A DNA stretch of 64,000 bases from Streptomyces sp. CHD11 (lineage in GTDB: Bacteria; Actinomycetota; Actinomycetes; Streptomycetales; Streptomycetaceae), in assembly GCF_018638295.1 (NCBI RefSeq), contig NZ_JABTTS010000010.1, forward strand, positions 327,618 to 391,617. Direction: 5' to 3'. Positions 8,524 to 18,607 of the stretch are shown here, piece after piece. Position numbers and translations under genes: made by a program. A model generated the notes under the pieces. That model was not told where the DNA came from, made no database searches, and saw only the letters and a list, made by a program, of their open reading frames with translations. Position 1 is the first letter of the stretch. Every line of letters starts with the position of its first letter.

Positions 8524-10389
8524 TCACACCCCGCCGGAGGGAGGCCCCGCCGGCCCCCGCCCCGACAACACCTCCCCGTACGCCTGCATGAGATCCGGCA
8601 GCCGCAACGTCGCCAGATCATCCCGGGTCAGCGCCCCCGGATACATCGACAACCGCAGATCCCGGTAGGCACAGCTCTTCTCGTACAGCGTCCGCAGGAA
8701 CCGGCCGTTCCCCAGCTCGTCGATCCACCCCTGATCCACCACATGCCCGGCGATCGACCGCAGCTCGTCCAGCGCCTCCTCGTCCCACCCGTCCCCGTTC
8801 TCCTCCGCCAGCACCTCACCGATCGCGGTCAGCTCCAGCGGCCGGTACGAGGGAAAGTCCACCCGCGTGGTGAAGCGCGACGACAGCCCGGGATTGGCCG
8901 CCAGCAACCGGTCCATGCCCTCCGGATACCCGGCCAGGATCACCACCAGGTGGTCCCGGTTGTCCTCCGCCCGCTTCAACAGCACCTGGAGCGCCTCGTC
9001 CCCGTACGCGTCACCCTTGCCGTAGCCCGAGTTGGACAGCGAGTACGCCTCGTCCACGAACAGCACCCCGCCGAGCGCGGAGTCGATCAGTTCGTTGGCC
9101 TTGACGGCCGTCTGCCCGAGGTACTCACCCACCAGATCCGCCCGCTGGGCCTCCACCAGATGGTCGCCGCCGAGCAGCCCGAGGGCGTAGAAGACCCGGC
9201 CCAGAATGCGGGCCACCGTGGTCTTGCCGGTCCCCGACGGACCGGAGAAGACGAAGTGCCGTTTCGGCGGCTGCACCGGCAGCCCCTGCCCGGACCGCAG
9301 CCGGGCCATGTTCAACTGCGCCGACAGAGCCTTGACCTGACGCTTCACCGGTTCCAGACCCACCATGCGCTCCAGTTCCGCGAGCGCCTCCTCCAGTAAC
9401 GCCGGATCGGTGGGGCCGGTCGGCAGCGGCCACGCGGGACCGCCCGCCCGCTCGCGTACCCCCGGGCCGGTGACCGACGGCAGCGGGGCCGGCGGCTGCC
9501 CGGGCTCGGACAGCCTGAGATCACGTCCCTCGTTGCCGAAGAGCGGGTCGAGCGTGTCCGGCCCGTCGACCATGTCACCGGCACCGGCGAGGGTGATCGC
9601 GGCGAGGTCGGCGGCATCGTCGTACCCGTCGCCCTCGGAGATCGCGGCCAGCCGGGCGGAGGTGTCCATGAAGGCCGGATCGACCCGGTGCACCGCCCGG
9701 TACAGGGGCAGCGCGGCGGCGGTGCGGCCGGTCCCCTCGTGGGCGCGGGCCAGCCAGTAGCGCAGCTCCTTGCGCTGCGGCTGCTCGCTGCGGCAGCGCA
9801 TCAGCGCCGCCGAGAGCAGCGGTTCGGCCTGCCCGTACATCTCCAGGCGCACCCGGGCCATGCCGCCGAACAGCCCCGCCTCGATGCCCAGTACCGGGTC
9901 CTCGACCAGTGAGTCCGTGTGCCGGACCAACTGCTCCCAGTCCTTGACCAGGTAGGAACGGCAGGCGTGCAGGAAGCGGACCTGCGGATCGGTGTCCACC
10001 GGAGGGAGACCGGCCAACGCCCGGTCCAGTTCGGGGACATGGCGGCCGTCCAGCCAGTGCGAGGCGTGCGCCAGCAGCAGATCGCGTGGGCTCTCCAGTA
10101 CCGGTTGCACCCACCAGCCCAGCCAGTACCAGGAGTTGATGGTGCGCCGGTGCCGCGTGCGCTGCTCTCCGAAGCGCTCGCGATGGCGGAACATCCGCAG
10201 CAGCGCGGTCGTCGTGTCGACCCGCAGCGCGTGCAGGCCGAGCCAGCCGTCGGCCATCCCCGGGTCGATCCGCACCGCCGTCCGGAACTCCTCCTCCGCC
10301 TGCGGATAGGCGCCCACGCTGTAGGCGTCCACGCCTCGCAGCCAGGCGAGGTCGGCCGAGGCCGGCGGGCCCTGCGCGGCGAAGTCCAT
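8524..10389 (-). CDS. TPR-AAA+ ATPase of the CbbX/SpoVK class
   Basis: A 621-aa cytosolic protein. The first about 290 residues are helical and TPR-like (GVDAYSVGAYPQAEEEFRTA; IDPGMADGWLGLHALR; YWLARAHEGTGRTAAALPLY). The C-terminal about 290 residues are a single AAA+ module: Walker A GPSGTGKTT near 381-389, Walker B GGVLFVDEAYSL, and the SRFTTRVDFPSY sensor/arginine region. CbbX-type AAA+ proteins remodel partners, and relatives with N-terminal TPRs (EccA) act in type VII secretion. No ESX genes are nearby, so the partner is unknown. I prefer the ATG with GGGGGA 4 nt upstream; an in-frame GTG lies 12 nt further up. Confidence 0.85.
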   Translation of the reverse strand: MDFAAQGPPASADLAWLRGVDAYSVGAYPQAEEEFRTAVRIDPGMADGWLGLHALRVDTTTALLRMFRHRERFGEQRTRHRRTINSWYWLGWWVQPVLESPRDLLLAHASHWLDGRHVPELDRALAGLPPVDTDPQVRFLHACRSYLVKDWEQLVRHTDSLVEDPVLGIEAGLFGGMARVRLEMYGQAEPLLSAALMRCRSEQPQRKELRYWLARAHEGTGRTAAALPLYRAVHRVDPAFMDTSARLAAISEGDGYDDAADLAAITLAGAGDMVDGPDTLDPLFGNEGRDLRLSEPGQPPAPLPSVTGPGVRERAGGPAWPLPTGPTDPALLEEALAELERMVGLEPVKRQVKALSAQLNMARLRSGQGLPVQPPKRHFVFSGPSGTGKTTVARILGRVFYALGLLGGDHLVEAQRADLVGEYLGQTAVKANELIDSALGGVLFVDEAYSLSNSGYGKGDAYGDEALQVLLKRAEDNRDHLVVILAGYPEGMDRLLAANPGLSSRFTTRVDFPSYRPLELTAIGEVLAEENGDGWDEEALDELRSIAGHVVDQGWIDELGNGRFLRTLYEKSCAYRDLRLSMYPGALTRDDLATLRLPDLMQAYGEVLSGRGPAGPPSGGV

Positions 10390-10661
10390 CACGTCCCCCA
10401 CGAACCGTGCCCCCGTCGGTGTGCCGGCCGGCCCTCGCCCGTCGGCGCCCTTTGGTCGAACCGCTGTACCGCGGACCGGAGTTGCAAGGTGCGCGAAGCC
10501 GTGACCGGACGCACCGAGGGCATCGTACCTGCGGTGGCGTCAGGTCCGAAGGGTGCCGTGCGGGTGAGGGAGCGAGGCGGGGCAGCGGAACACCGGCCGG
10601 TCGGTGACTCAGGGTGATCGTTCCGTGCCGCTGAGCGGTCGAGAATCGCGAAAAGGGCAGA

Positions 10662-10701
10662 ACGAAGCCCCCGATCACGGGGGAACAACCGGGGGCTTCG
10701 T
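10662..10701 (-). terminator. 12-bp-stem terminator-like hairpin
   Basis: ACGAAGCCCCCG (10662-10673) pairs exactly with CGGGGGCTTCGT (10690-10701); a nested CCCCG/CGGGG gives an alternative fold. On the minus strand the hairpin is followed by TCTGCCCTTTTCGC. It lies downstream of a minus-strand promoter and about 270 bp before the AAA+ gene. It could end a short RNA, attenuate the AAA+ gene or terminate the kinase gene. Confidence 0.65.
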
Positions 10702-10736
10702 GTCCGCGGGCGGCTCCGAAGTGCCGCACATTGAGA

Positions 10737-10765
10737 ACGTAAGACCTGTACGGGCCGCCGGTCAA
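10737..10765 (-). promoter_or_regulatory. Minus-strand vegetative-type promoter
   Basis: TTGACC (10765-10760) and TTACGT (10742-10737) are spaced by 17 bp, a good match to the main-sigma consensus. Transcription would start near 10730 and meet the hairpin at 10701-10662 after about 30 nt, with no open reading frame in between. It may drive the AAA+ gene through an attenuator, or a small RNA. Confidence 0.5.
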
Positions 10766-10815
10766 GCGGAGTTGGGGTACTCCGGCAACTCGCCCGAGCG
10801 TCGTCCTTCACAGGA

Positions 10816-11436
10816 TCACCACACAGCCGATGGTCCGTCACCCTGTGTGAGTGAAGGGGGTGACTCACCTGTCCCGGCAGGCCCCGCGAGTACCTCGTAC
10901 CCTTCCCCGCACTGCCGCACCGACAGGTCCGCGAAGGGACGCGAGGGGTCGCCCGCGAAATGCTCCCGCTCCGCGCGGACCCAGCCCTCCCAGAACTCCC
11001 GCTGCTCCTCACCGTCCCGCGCCCGTCCCCGGGCCCAGGACTCCTCCCGGGACAGATCCATCCAGAGCAGCAGCGCCAGATGCGGACGCAGCGCGCGGCG
11101 GCCCGCGCCGACCCCCTCCACGAGGATCACCGGGGCGGGAGGCAGCGGGCGGGGCGGTCCGAAGCGGCGGGCGATCCAGTCGTAGGGGGAGTAGTACGCC
11201 GTCTCCCCCCGGCCGAGCGGTTCGATCACCTGGCTCAGCAGCCGTTCCGTCCAGCCGAACAGCGCCTGGTGATCGGCGATGTCGTCCAGGCGCAGCACCG
11301 GGGCGCCGTCCAGCGCCCCGGCCAGCTGTTCGGCGAAGGTCGACTTCCCCGAGCCGGCGTGGCCGTCCACCCCGACGAGCCGGACCGGACCGCAGGACGG
11401 ATCGAGCCGCCGGATGCGGGAGGCGAGATCGTGCAT
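10816..11436 (-). CDS. Uridine kinase-like P-loop NTPase
   Basis: A 206-aa protein. The P-loop GVDGHAGSGKSTFAEQL lies near residues 22-38, then LRLDDI (the NMP-kinase acidic motif), YDWIARRF and VILVEGVGAGRRAL (Walker B region). This pattern belongs to the uridine kinase/phosphoribulokinase family, which phosphorylates nucleosides or sugars with ATP. Length fits. The specific substrate cannot be read from sequence. The ATG is favoured over upstream starts because the residues before it show no family similarity. Confidence 0.82.
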   Translation of the reverse strand: MHDLASRIRRLDPSCGPVRLVGVDGHAGSGKSTFAEQLAGALDGAPVLRLDDIADHQALFGWTERLLSQVIEPLGRGETAYYSPYDWIARRFGPPRPLPPAPVILVEGVGAGRRALRPHLALLLWMDLSREESWARGRARDGEEQREFWEGWVRAEREHFAGDPSRPFADLSVRQCGEGYEVLAGPAGTGESPPSLTQGDGPSAVW

Positions 11437-11737
11437 GGCTGGTTCCCGGGACTGTGGGGGCGCGGGCTGTGGCTGTCGCCGGGGCTGTGCCTGGGGACGG
11501 CGCGGGCGGTGCGGGGCTGACGGAAGCACTCTAGGCCCCGGTCCGGCGAGGCCCGCCGCGCGTCCCGCCATTGGTCGAGTCCCATGTTGGTCGGACACGG
11601 CACGGCCGGGGTGCTGGCAGGATGCGCCCGGCTGCGTTCATAGTTGGCCCACGCCCGCTCCATCCGGCGGACGTACAGCGTCCGGCCGGCCATGCACTGG
11701 TCCTGTCCCGACTCCGACACCTGGGGGTCCTCCACCC

Positions 11738-13117
11738 ATGAGCAGAGCCGAACTGCCGTCCCGCAGAACCCTCCTGGCCGCGGCAGTAGTCGCCACCGTC
11801 GCCGGGAGCGCCGCCCCGGCGCCCGGTGCCGGTGGCGCCCCGGCACCGGGCGCCACCGGCACCGCGAACGCCGGGCGGCCCGCCGCCCGCACCGTCGACA
11901 ACCGGGCCTGGACCTCGTACACGGACTGGCGCGGTGGCAGCGCCGACGGGACCCGCGCCGTCGCCGGCGCCCGCCCCGGCCTGGTGATCGCGAAAGCCGC
12001 CGGAACCACGGATCACACCGACCCGCACACCGGCCGCACCTCCACCTGGGCCTACGCCCGCTGGACGTCGCCCGTCCACCGCCTCAGGGTCCCGGCCACG
12101 GAGGTCATCACCTCCTGGAACGCGCACACCCCCGCGGGCACCTGGCTGCAGATCGAGCTGAAGGGCACGTACTCCGACGGCACGGACACCCCCTGGTACG
12201 TCATGGGCCGGTGGGCGGCGGGGGACCAGGACATCCGGCGCAGCTCGGTGGACGGCCAGGGCGACGGCAGGAGCAGTGTCTGGACGGACACCCTCGCCCT
12301 CGACGACGCGGGCTCGGGCCTGCGCCTCGCCTCCTACCGACTGCGCCTCACCCTCCACCGCCGCCCCGGCACCCGCCTCACCCCGACCGTGTGGCGGGCC
12401 GGCGCGATGGGCTCCGACGTCCCCGACCGGTTCACCGTCCCCGCCTCCACGCCCCGTCCGGCCCGGGAACTGATCGTCCCGCGCTACTCCCAGGAGATCC
12501 ACAAGGGCCAGTACCCGGAGTACGACAACGGCGGCGAGGCCTGGTGCAGCCCGACCTCCTCGCAAATGATCATCGAGTACTGGGGTGGCAGGCTCACCCG
12601 GGAGCAACTGTCCTGGGTGGACCCGGCCTACGCCGACCCGCAGGTCTGCCACGCGGCCCGGTACACGTACGACTACCAGTACGAGGGCTGCGGCAACTGG
12701 CCGTTCAACGCCGCCTACGCCGCGACCTTCGAGGGGCTGCAGGGCGTGGTCACCCGGCTGAGCTCCCTCACCGACCTGGAGACGCTGATCGCGGCGGGCA
12801 TCCCCGCCATCACTTCGCAGTCGTTCCTGGAGGAGGAGCTGACCGGGGCGGGATACGGCACCTCCGGGCACCTGATGACCGTGATCGGGTTCACCGCGGA
12901 CGGTGACGTGATCGCCAACGACCCGGCCTCGGACGACAACGCGGCCGTGCGCCGGATCTACCGACGGCGCGAGTGGGAGAACATCTGGCTGCGGACCAAG
13001 CGGTACAACGCCTCCGGCAAGGTCGCCTCAGGCACCGGAGGGGTGTGCTACCTGTACTTCCCGGCACATCCGACCCCGCGCCAGCGCAAGGCGCTCGCGG
13101 CGGTGGGCGTGCGCTGA
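11738..13117 (+). CDS. Tat-exported C39-like peptidase
   Basis: A 459-aa protein beginning MSRAELPSRRTLLAAAVVA, a twin-arginine-like signal with a hydrophobic core, so it is probably exported folded. The middle (about 60-230) is beta-rich and may bind substrate. The C-terminal catalytic domain has C270 in GGEAWCSPTSSQM, H378 in TSGHLMTVIGF and D395 in NDPAS, the Cys-His-Asp triad of the peptidase C39-like fold. Secreted proteins of this kind in Streptomyces are poorly characterised; the substrate may be a cell-wall or extracellular peptide. GTCCTCCACCC precedes the ATG, so the ribosome site is weak. Confidence 0.85.
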   Translation: MSRAELPSRRTLLAAAVVATVAGSAAPAPGAGGAPAPGATGTANAGRPAARTVDNRAWTSYTDWRGGSADGTRAVAGARPGLVIAKAAGTTDHTDPHTGRTSTWAYARWTSPVHRLRVPATEVITSWNAHTPAGTWLQIELKGTYSDGTDTPWYVMGRWAAGDQDIRRSSVDGQGDGRSSVWTDTLALDDAGSGLRLASYRLRLTLHRRPGTRLTPTVWRAGAMGSDVPDRFTVPASTPRPARELIVPRYSQEIHKGQYPEYDNGGEAWCSPTSSQMIIEYWGGRLTREQLSWVDPAYADPQVCHAARYTYDYQYEGCGNWPFNAAYAATFEGLQGVVTRLSSLTDLETLIAAGIPAITSQSFLEEELTGAGYGTSGHLMTVIGFTADGDVIANDPASDDNAAVRRIYRRREWENIWLRTKRYNASGKVASGTGGVCYLYFPAHPTPRQRKALAAVGVR

Positions 13118-13268
13118 GCCGGTCCGGCGAGCGGGGCCCCGGCCGTCCGGGGCTCCGCCGTCCTGTGACCGATGTCTCGGCCGCGAAAGCCGCCTCCGGT
13201 GGCAAGGTGGACATCAGCCGAAGGGGGAGTCCACGGATTCCACGCACCGCCGAGACCAGCGAGAAGCC

Positions 13269-13409
13269 ATGACCGCGAATGCAGCCACCGTCACCCGCGC
13301 CCGCACCGGCGGTCCGCGGGAGGACGGACCGAAGATCCTCGAGCACGTCATGGGATGGACACTCGTCGTGGTCCTCGCGATGCTCGTGACCCAGCTCGGG
13401 ATGCTGTAG
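13269..13409 (+). CDS. 46-aa single-span membrane peptide
   Basis: The product starts MTANAATVTRARTGG, with a soluble charged first half, and ends in one membrane helix GWTLVVVLAMLVTQLGML that runs to the stop. This is a tail-anchored arrangement with the N-terminus inside. Codon use is GC3-rich like the neighbours. The site before the ATG (AGCGAGAAGCC) gives a fair ribosome match. Not recognised functionally; it stands alone between the peptidase gene and the TetR gene. Confidence 0.7.
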   Translation: MTANAATVTRARTGGPREDGPKILEHVMGWTLVVVLAMLVTQLGML

Positions 13410-13506
13410 CCCGGCGGCGGCACGGGGCCGCTCGGACCGGCCCGATGGTCGACCTGTCATACTGCGGCGGGATTGTCCCGCCGCCCGCAGGAGACCTGGG
13501 TCGACA

Positions 13507-14169
13507 TTGAACACCAGCCAGCAGTCCCCCGTGCGTCCACGTCCAGGAGCGCGCGGAAGCCGGCGTTCCTCGACCCGCCGGGCCGAACTCATCGCCATCG
13601 GGCGGAGCCTGTTCGCGGACACGTCCTACGACGCGCTCTCGATGGATGACATCGCCCGCCAGGCGGGGGTCGCCAAGGGGCTGATCTACTACTACTTCCA
13701 CTCCAAGCGCGGTTACTACCTGGCGATCATCGAGGACTCGGTGGCCGGACTGGTCTCCTACGCGGCCAGCGGAGCCGAACTCCCGCCCGTGGAACGGGTG
13801 CAGCGCACCATCGACAGCTATCTGCGCTACGCCGGGCACAACCAGGCCGCCTATCGCGCGATCGTCAGCGGCGGCGTCGGCTTCGACACCGAGGTGCACG
13901 CCATCCGGGACGGGGTGCGGGAGGCGATCGTCGCGACCATCGCCGAGGGCGCCTACGGCCGTACCGACATCGCCCCGGTGGCACGGATGGGGCTGCTTGC
14001 CTGGGTGTGCAGCGTGGAGGGCGCCACGCTGGCCTGGCTCGACCGAGGCGACCTGACCCGCGAGACGATGCGTGAGCTGCTGGTGAGGACGCTCGGCGGG
14101 GCCATGTGCGCCATCGAGGACCTGGACCCCGCCCACCCGGCTCCTGCGCCCGCCCGCCGCGACGCCTGA
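13507..14169 (+). CDS. TetR family transcriptional regulator
   Basis: A 220-aa protein. Residues about 25-70 hold the TetR helix-turn-helix: RAELIAIGRSLFADTSYD, then LSMDDIARQAGVAKGLIYYY and FHSKRGYYLAII. The rest is a helical ligand-binding domain that I cannot assign. The start appears to be TTG with GGAG 13 nt upstream; a GTG 24 nt further in is the alternative. The ligand and targets are unknown. It is convergent with the second chitinase gene. Confidence 0.88.
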   Translation: MNTSQQSPVRPRPGARGSRRSSTRRAELIAIGRSLFADTSYDALSMDDIARQAGVAKGLIYYYFHSKRGYYLAIIEDSVAGLVSYAASGAELPPVERVQRTIDSYLRYAGHNQAAYRAIVSGGVGFDTEVHAIRDGVREAIVATIAEGAYGRTDIAPVARMGLLAWVCSVEGATLAWLDRGDLTRETMRELLVRTLGGAMCAIEDLDPAHPAPAPARRDA

Positions 14170-14254
14170 GCGGGGCCGGCCGGACGGTGGGGCGGAGGCC
14201 CCCGTGGACCTCCGCCCCGCCGCCCGCGCCAGAAGGGTCACCGGACCCGAGGGG

Positions 14255-15493
<1,239 letters not shown>

Positions 15494-15643
15494 TCGTGGT
15501 CTCCTCGTGGGGGAGGGGAGCGCGAGTCAGGGACGTCGGGAAGTCGTCGGGAAGTCGTCGGGAGGTCGCTGTGGGGTCGTCGTGCGGTCGAGGGGGAGAA
15601 GCAGTCGATTGGCATGCACGCGGTGACTCGCTCGTGGACCAAG

Positions 15644-15684
15644 ACCCTAGGAGGACTAGACCAGTTGGTCAATGGTGCGGACCA
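15644..15684 (-). promoter_or_regulatory. Chitinase promoter with 12-bp direct repeats
   Basis: On the minus strand TTGACC (15672-15667) and TAGGGT (15649-15644) are spaced by 17 bp. TGGTCTAGTCCT (15663-15652) fills the spacer and TGGTCCGCACCA (15684-15673) lies upstream of the -35. The -10 hexamer, the spacer length, the position of both repeats and the first repeat unit are identical to those of the promoter at 476-517. From here to the next gene at 15906 I see nothing else. Confidence 0.87.
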
Positions 15685-15905
15685 ATGGGAATCGAGCGGG
15701 AGGGGGTGAAGGTATCCTGAAGTGAGCGGTCGTTAACCAGTGACTTGCTTCGGCCGATCGGGCATACTCACAGCGCACAGCCGCTGGTCAGCAGCTTCCG
15801 AGACCCGGGAATGCGAGCATCGGCCAGGCACCGGAACGACCCCGGCGGAGCCGCCCCCACCCAAGGCGCACGCCGATGTGCCCCAACAGGGAGGAGAGCG
15901 TCGCC

Positions 15906-17078
15906 ATGCCCGACCGCGCCCCGCAGCCGGTGGACCGGCAATTGCCCACGGACGAGGCCCGGGACCTCATCTCACTCGTCCGCGACATCGCCCAGCGCGA
16001 GGTCGCCCCGGCTGCCGCCGAGGAGGAGGACGCGGGCCGCTTCCCGCGCGAGCTCTTCACGCTCCTCTCCGAGTCCGGCCTGCTCGGCCTTCCCTATGAC
16101 GCCGAGTACGGCGGCGGCGACCAGCCGTACGAGGTCTACCTCCAGGTTCTCGAAGAACTCGCCATGGCCCGCCTCACCGTGGGCCTCGGCGTCAGCGTGC
16201 ACACCCTCGCCTGCTACGCGCTGGCCGCCTTCGGCGCCAAGGAGCAGCAGGCCGAGCGTCTGCCCGCGATGCTCGGCGGCGGTCTGCTCGGCGCCTACTG
16301 CCTCTCCGAGCCCGCGTCCGGCTCGGACGCGGCCTCGCTGCGCACCAAGGCGGTGCGCGACGGCGACGACTGGGTGATCACCGGCACCAAGGCGTGGATC
16401 ACCCACGGCGGCGTCGCCGACTTCTGCACGGTGATGGCCCGCACCGGCGAGGAGGGCCCGCGCGGCATCACCGCGTTCCTGGTGCCCGGCGACGCCGAGG
16501 GGCTGAGCGCCGCGATGCCCGAGAAGAAGATGGGAATGAAGGGCTCGCCCACCGCCCAGGTCCACTTCGACGGCGTCCGGGTGCCCGACGCGCGGCGTCT
16601 CGGCGAGGAGGGGCAGGGCTTCGCGATCGCCCTGTCGGCACTGGACGGCGGCCGGCTCGGCATCGCCGCCTGCGCCATCGGCCTGGCCCAGGCGGCGCTG
16701 GACGAGGCGCTCGGCTACGCGACCGAGCGGCGGCAGTTCGGCAAGCCCATCGCCGACTTCCAGGGGCTGCGCTTCATGCTCGCCGACATGGCCACGCAGA
16801 TCGAGGCGGGACGCGCGCTGTATCTGGCGGCGGCCCGGCTGCGCGACGCCGGACGGCCGTTCGCCAGGCAGGCCGCCATGGCCAAGCTGCACTGCACCGA
16901 TACCGCGATGCGCGTCACCACCGACGCCGTGCAGATCCTCGGCGGTTACGGCTACACCGCGGACTTCCCCGCCGAGCGCTATATGCGCGAGGCCAAGGTC
17001 CTGCAGATCGTCGAGGGGACCAACCAGATCCAGCGCATGGTCATCGCCCGCCATCTCGCGGGGCCGGAGACACGCTGA
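15906..17078 (+). CDS. Acyl-CoA dehydrogenase
   Basis: A 390-aa FAD enzyme that introduces the alpha-beta double bond into acyl-CoA. The N-terminal helical domain is followed by GAYCLSEPASGSDAASLRT (FAD/substrate loop) and WITHGGVADFCTVMAR; the C-terminal helical domain contains RRQFGKPIADFQGLRFMLADM, AVQILGGYGYTADFPAERYM and IVEGTNQIQ, whose glutamate is the usual catalytic base. Length is normal for the short-chain type. The start has GGAGGAGAG about 8 nt upstream. Its 3' end overlaps a small gene on the other strand. Confidence 0.95.
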   Translation: MPDRAPQPVDRQLPTDEARDLISLVRDIAQREVAPAAAEEEDAGRFPRELFTLLSESGLLGLPYDAEYGGGDQPYEVYLQVLEELAMARLTVGLGVSVHTLACYALAAFGAKEQQAERLPAMLGGGLLGAYCLSEPASGSDAASLRTKAVRDGDDWVITGTKAWITHGGVADFCTVMARTGEEGPRGITAFLVPGDAEGLSAAMPEKKMGMKGSPTAQVHFDGVRVPDARRLGEEGQGFAIALSALDGGRLGIAACAIGLAQAALDEALGYATERRQFGKPIADFQGLRFMLADMATQIEAGRALYLAAARLRDAGRPFARQAAMAKLHCTDTAMRVTTDAVQILGGYGYTADFPAERYMREAKVLQIVEGTNQIQRMVIARHLAGPETR

Positions 17079-17295
17079 ACCGACCGAGCCCGCACCAGGG
17101 CGCGGCAAGCCGGGTCCACTCCGGGTCGTGCCGCCCCGGCAGCGTGCGGCCCCGGTCCGCCCAGGTCCGCAGGAGATCGCGGTAGATCGGCGGATCCGGG
17201 AGCCGGGGCGGCGGGGCGGGTACGGCCGCCTCCAGGGGCGGCGGCACGAAGACGTGGCGTTGACGCCCGGTCGTCGAATACGTGGGGGTCGTCAT
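17041..17295 (-). CDS. Conserved-looking small hypothetical protein
   Basis: An 84-aa protein with a proline-rich first half (FVPPPLEAAVPAPPPRLPDP) and a compact second half PIYRDLLRTWADRGRTLPGR-HDPEWTRLA. The WADRGRTLPGRHDPEW segment is familiar from small Streptomyces proteins of unknown function (recall). It overlaps the last 38 bp of the acyl-CoA dehydrogenase gene on the opposite strand. Codon bias supports coding. No function proposed. Confidence 0.6.
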   Translation of the reverse strand: MTTPTYSTTGRQRHVFVPPPLEAAVPAPPPRLPDPPIYRDLLRTWADRGRTLPGRHDPEWTRLAAPWCGLGRFSVSPAPRDGGR

Positions 17296-17437
17296 ACCCG
17301 GGCAACGCGGGAGCGACCGGACAGGTCACCGATGGCCGGAATAGGGAGTGCGTTCGCCGCTGTCTCCCGTACGGCGGAGGGGCGGGCGAGGGGCGGGCGA
17401 GGGTGGCGGACCCTGCCACCCCCGTACCGGCGTGTGC

Positions 17438-17872
17438 TCAGGCGGCGTGGCGCCGCATCCCCGGAACCCTCATCGGGCGCGAGCCCTGGCCGCCGACGTG
17501 CGAGAACGGCTGGGTGCGCCAGTCGAGCCCCTGAGGGAGCGTCAGCAGCAGGGCGGTGTGCTGCTCCTGGGGTGTGACGGACTCGTCCGCCGGCCGGGCC
17601 TCGGAGGCCCGGCGCCCGGTGCCGGCGCAGACCGTGAGCCCGAACGGGTTCCACGGCGAGGCGCACAGCGCGTGCTCCGGCAGAACGTCCTCGTCCGCCA
17701 GCAGGGCGATGGGCTGCGCGCAGTCCGGGCAGATCACCCGGTACATCTCGAAGGTGTCGTACGCGTCGGGTTCGTCGTCCGGGGTGTCGGACTCGATGTA
17801 CTCCGGCTCGGGCATGACGACCGGCTGCTGCCGCTTGGACGTGGTACGACCAAGGCGCTTAAGACTCTGCAT
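17438..17872 (-). CDS. Hypothetical protein with a CxxC zinc-type motif
   Basis: A 144-aa soluble protein starting MQSLKRLGRTTSKRQQP with GGGGGAGA upstream. An acidic stretch (PEPEYIESDTPDDEPDAYDT) is followed by YRVICPDCAQPIALL, then CASPWNPFGLTVCAG, so four cysteines could bind zinc. The tail is basic (GSRPMRVPGMRRHAA). Divergent from the Lrp gene. Not recognised functionally. Confidence 0.72.
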   Translation of the reverse strand: MQSLKRLGRTTSKRQQPVVMPEPEYIESDTPDDEPDAYDTFEMYRVICPDCAQPIALLADEDVLPEHALCASPWNPFGLTVCAGTGRRASEARPADESVTPQEQHTALLLTLPQGLDWRTQPFSHVGGQGSRPMRVPGMRRHAA

Positions 17873-18087
17873 GGGTTCTCCCCCTCGGGCTGGGCCGTGA
17901 AGGCACTGCGGCCTCGACCACAGCAAGCACTTCCCGCCGCTCCTCGGGCGTAATCACGAGAACATCACGGAGACGGTCTGAAGGCTGTGGCGTTCGTCAC
18001 ATGCCGCTCGCAGGTGCCCCGTGCGGCGCTTCCACGGGCCCCGTTCAGGTATCCGAGGCGATCAAGCGCACTGTAGGTTCTTGCGCC

Positions 18088-18528
18088 ATGGAGGAGCTGG
18101 ACCGACAGATCGTGCAGCTGCTCGTCAAGGACGGGCGGATGAGCTACACAGACCTGGGCAAGGCCACGGGCCTGTCCACTTCGGCCGTGCACCAGCGGGT
18201 GCGCAGGCTGGAACAGCGTGGCGTCATCCGCGGCTATGCCGCGGTCGTCGACCCGGGGGCCGTAGGCCTGCCCATCACCGCGTTCATCTCGGTCAAACCC
18301 TTCGACCCCAGCGCCCCCGACGACATCGCGGACCGCCTCGCCGGCGTTCCCGAGATCGAGGCCTGCCACAGTGTCGCCGGGGACGAGAACTACATCCTCA
18401 AGGTGCGGGTGTCCACGCCGCATGAACTGGAGGAACTCCTCGCCCGCGTACGCTCCCTGGCCGGCGTCTCGACCCGGACGACGGTCGTCCTCTCCACGCC
18501 GTACGAGGCACGGCCGCCGCGCGTCTGA
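18088..18528 (+). CDS. Lrp/AsnC family transcriptional regulator
   Basis: A 146-aa regulator. The start at 18088 gives MEELDRQIVQLLVKDGRMSY, the normal Lrp N-terminus; the upstream in-frame ATG at 18001 would add an unrelated extension. HTH: DLGKATGLSTSAVHQRVRRL followed by EQRGVIRGYAAVVDP. The second half is the RAM/ACT effector domain, with VPEIEACHSVAGDENYILKV. No Shine-Dalgarno is evident, so a leaderless transcript is possible. Such proteins usually sense amino acids; targets are unknown. Directly downstream is the 19-bp repeat array. Confidence 0.9.
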   Translation: MEELDRQIVQLLVKDGRMSYTDLGKATGLSTSAVHQRVRRLEQRGVIRGYAAVVDPGAVGLPITAFISVKPFDPSAPDDIADRLAGVPEIEACHSVAGDENYILKVRVSTPHELEELLARVRSLAGVSTRTTVVLSTPYEARPPRV

Positions 18529-18607
18529 ACCGGCCGGGCGGCGTCGCCCCGCCGGGCCGTCCGCTGCGTGGTGGCGCGGTGCGGCTGCCGGTCCCAGGGT
18601 GCGAGCG

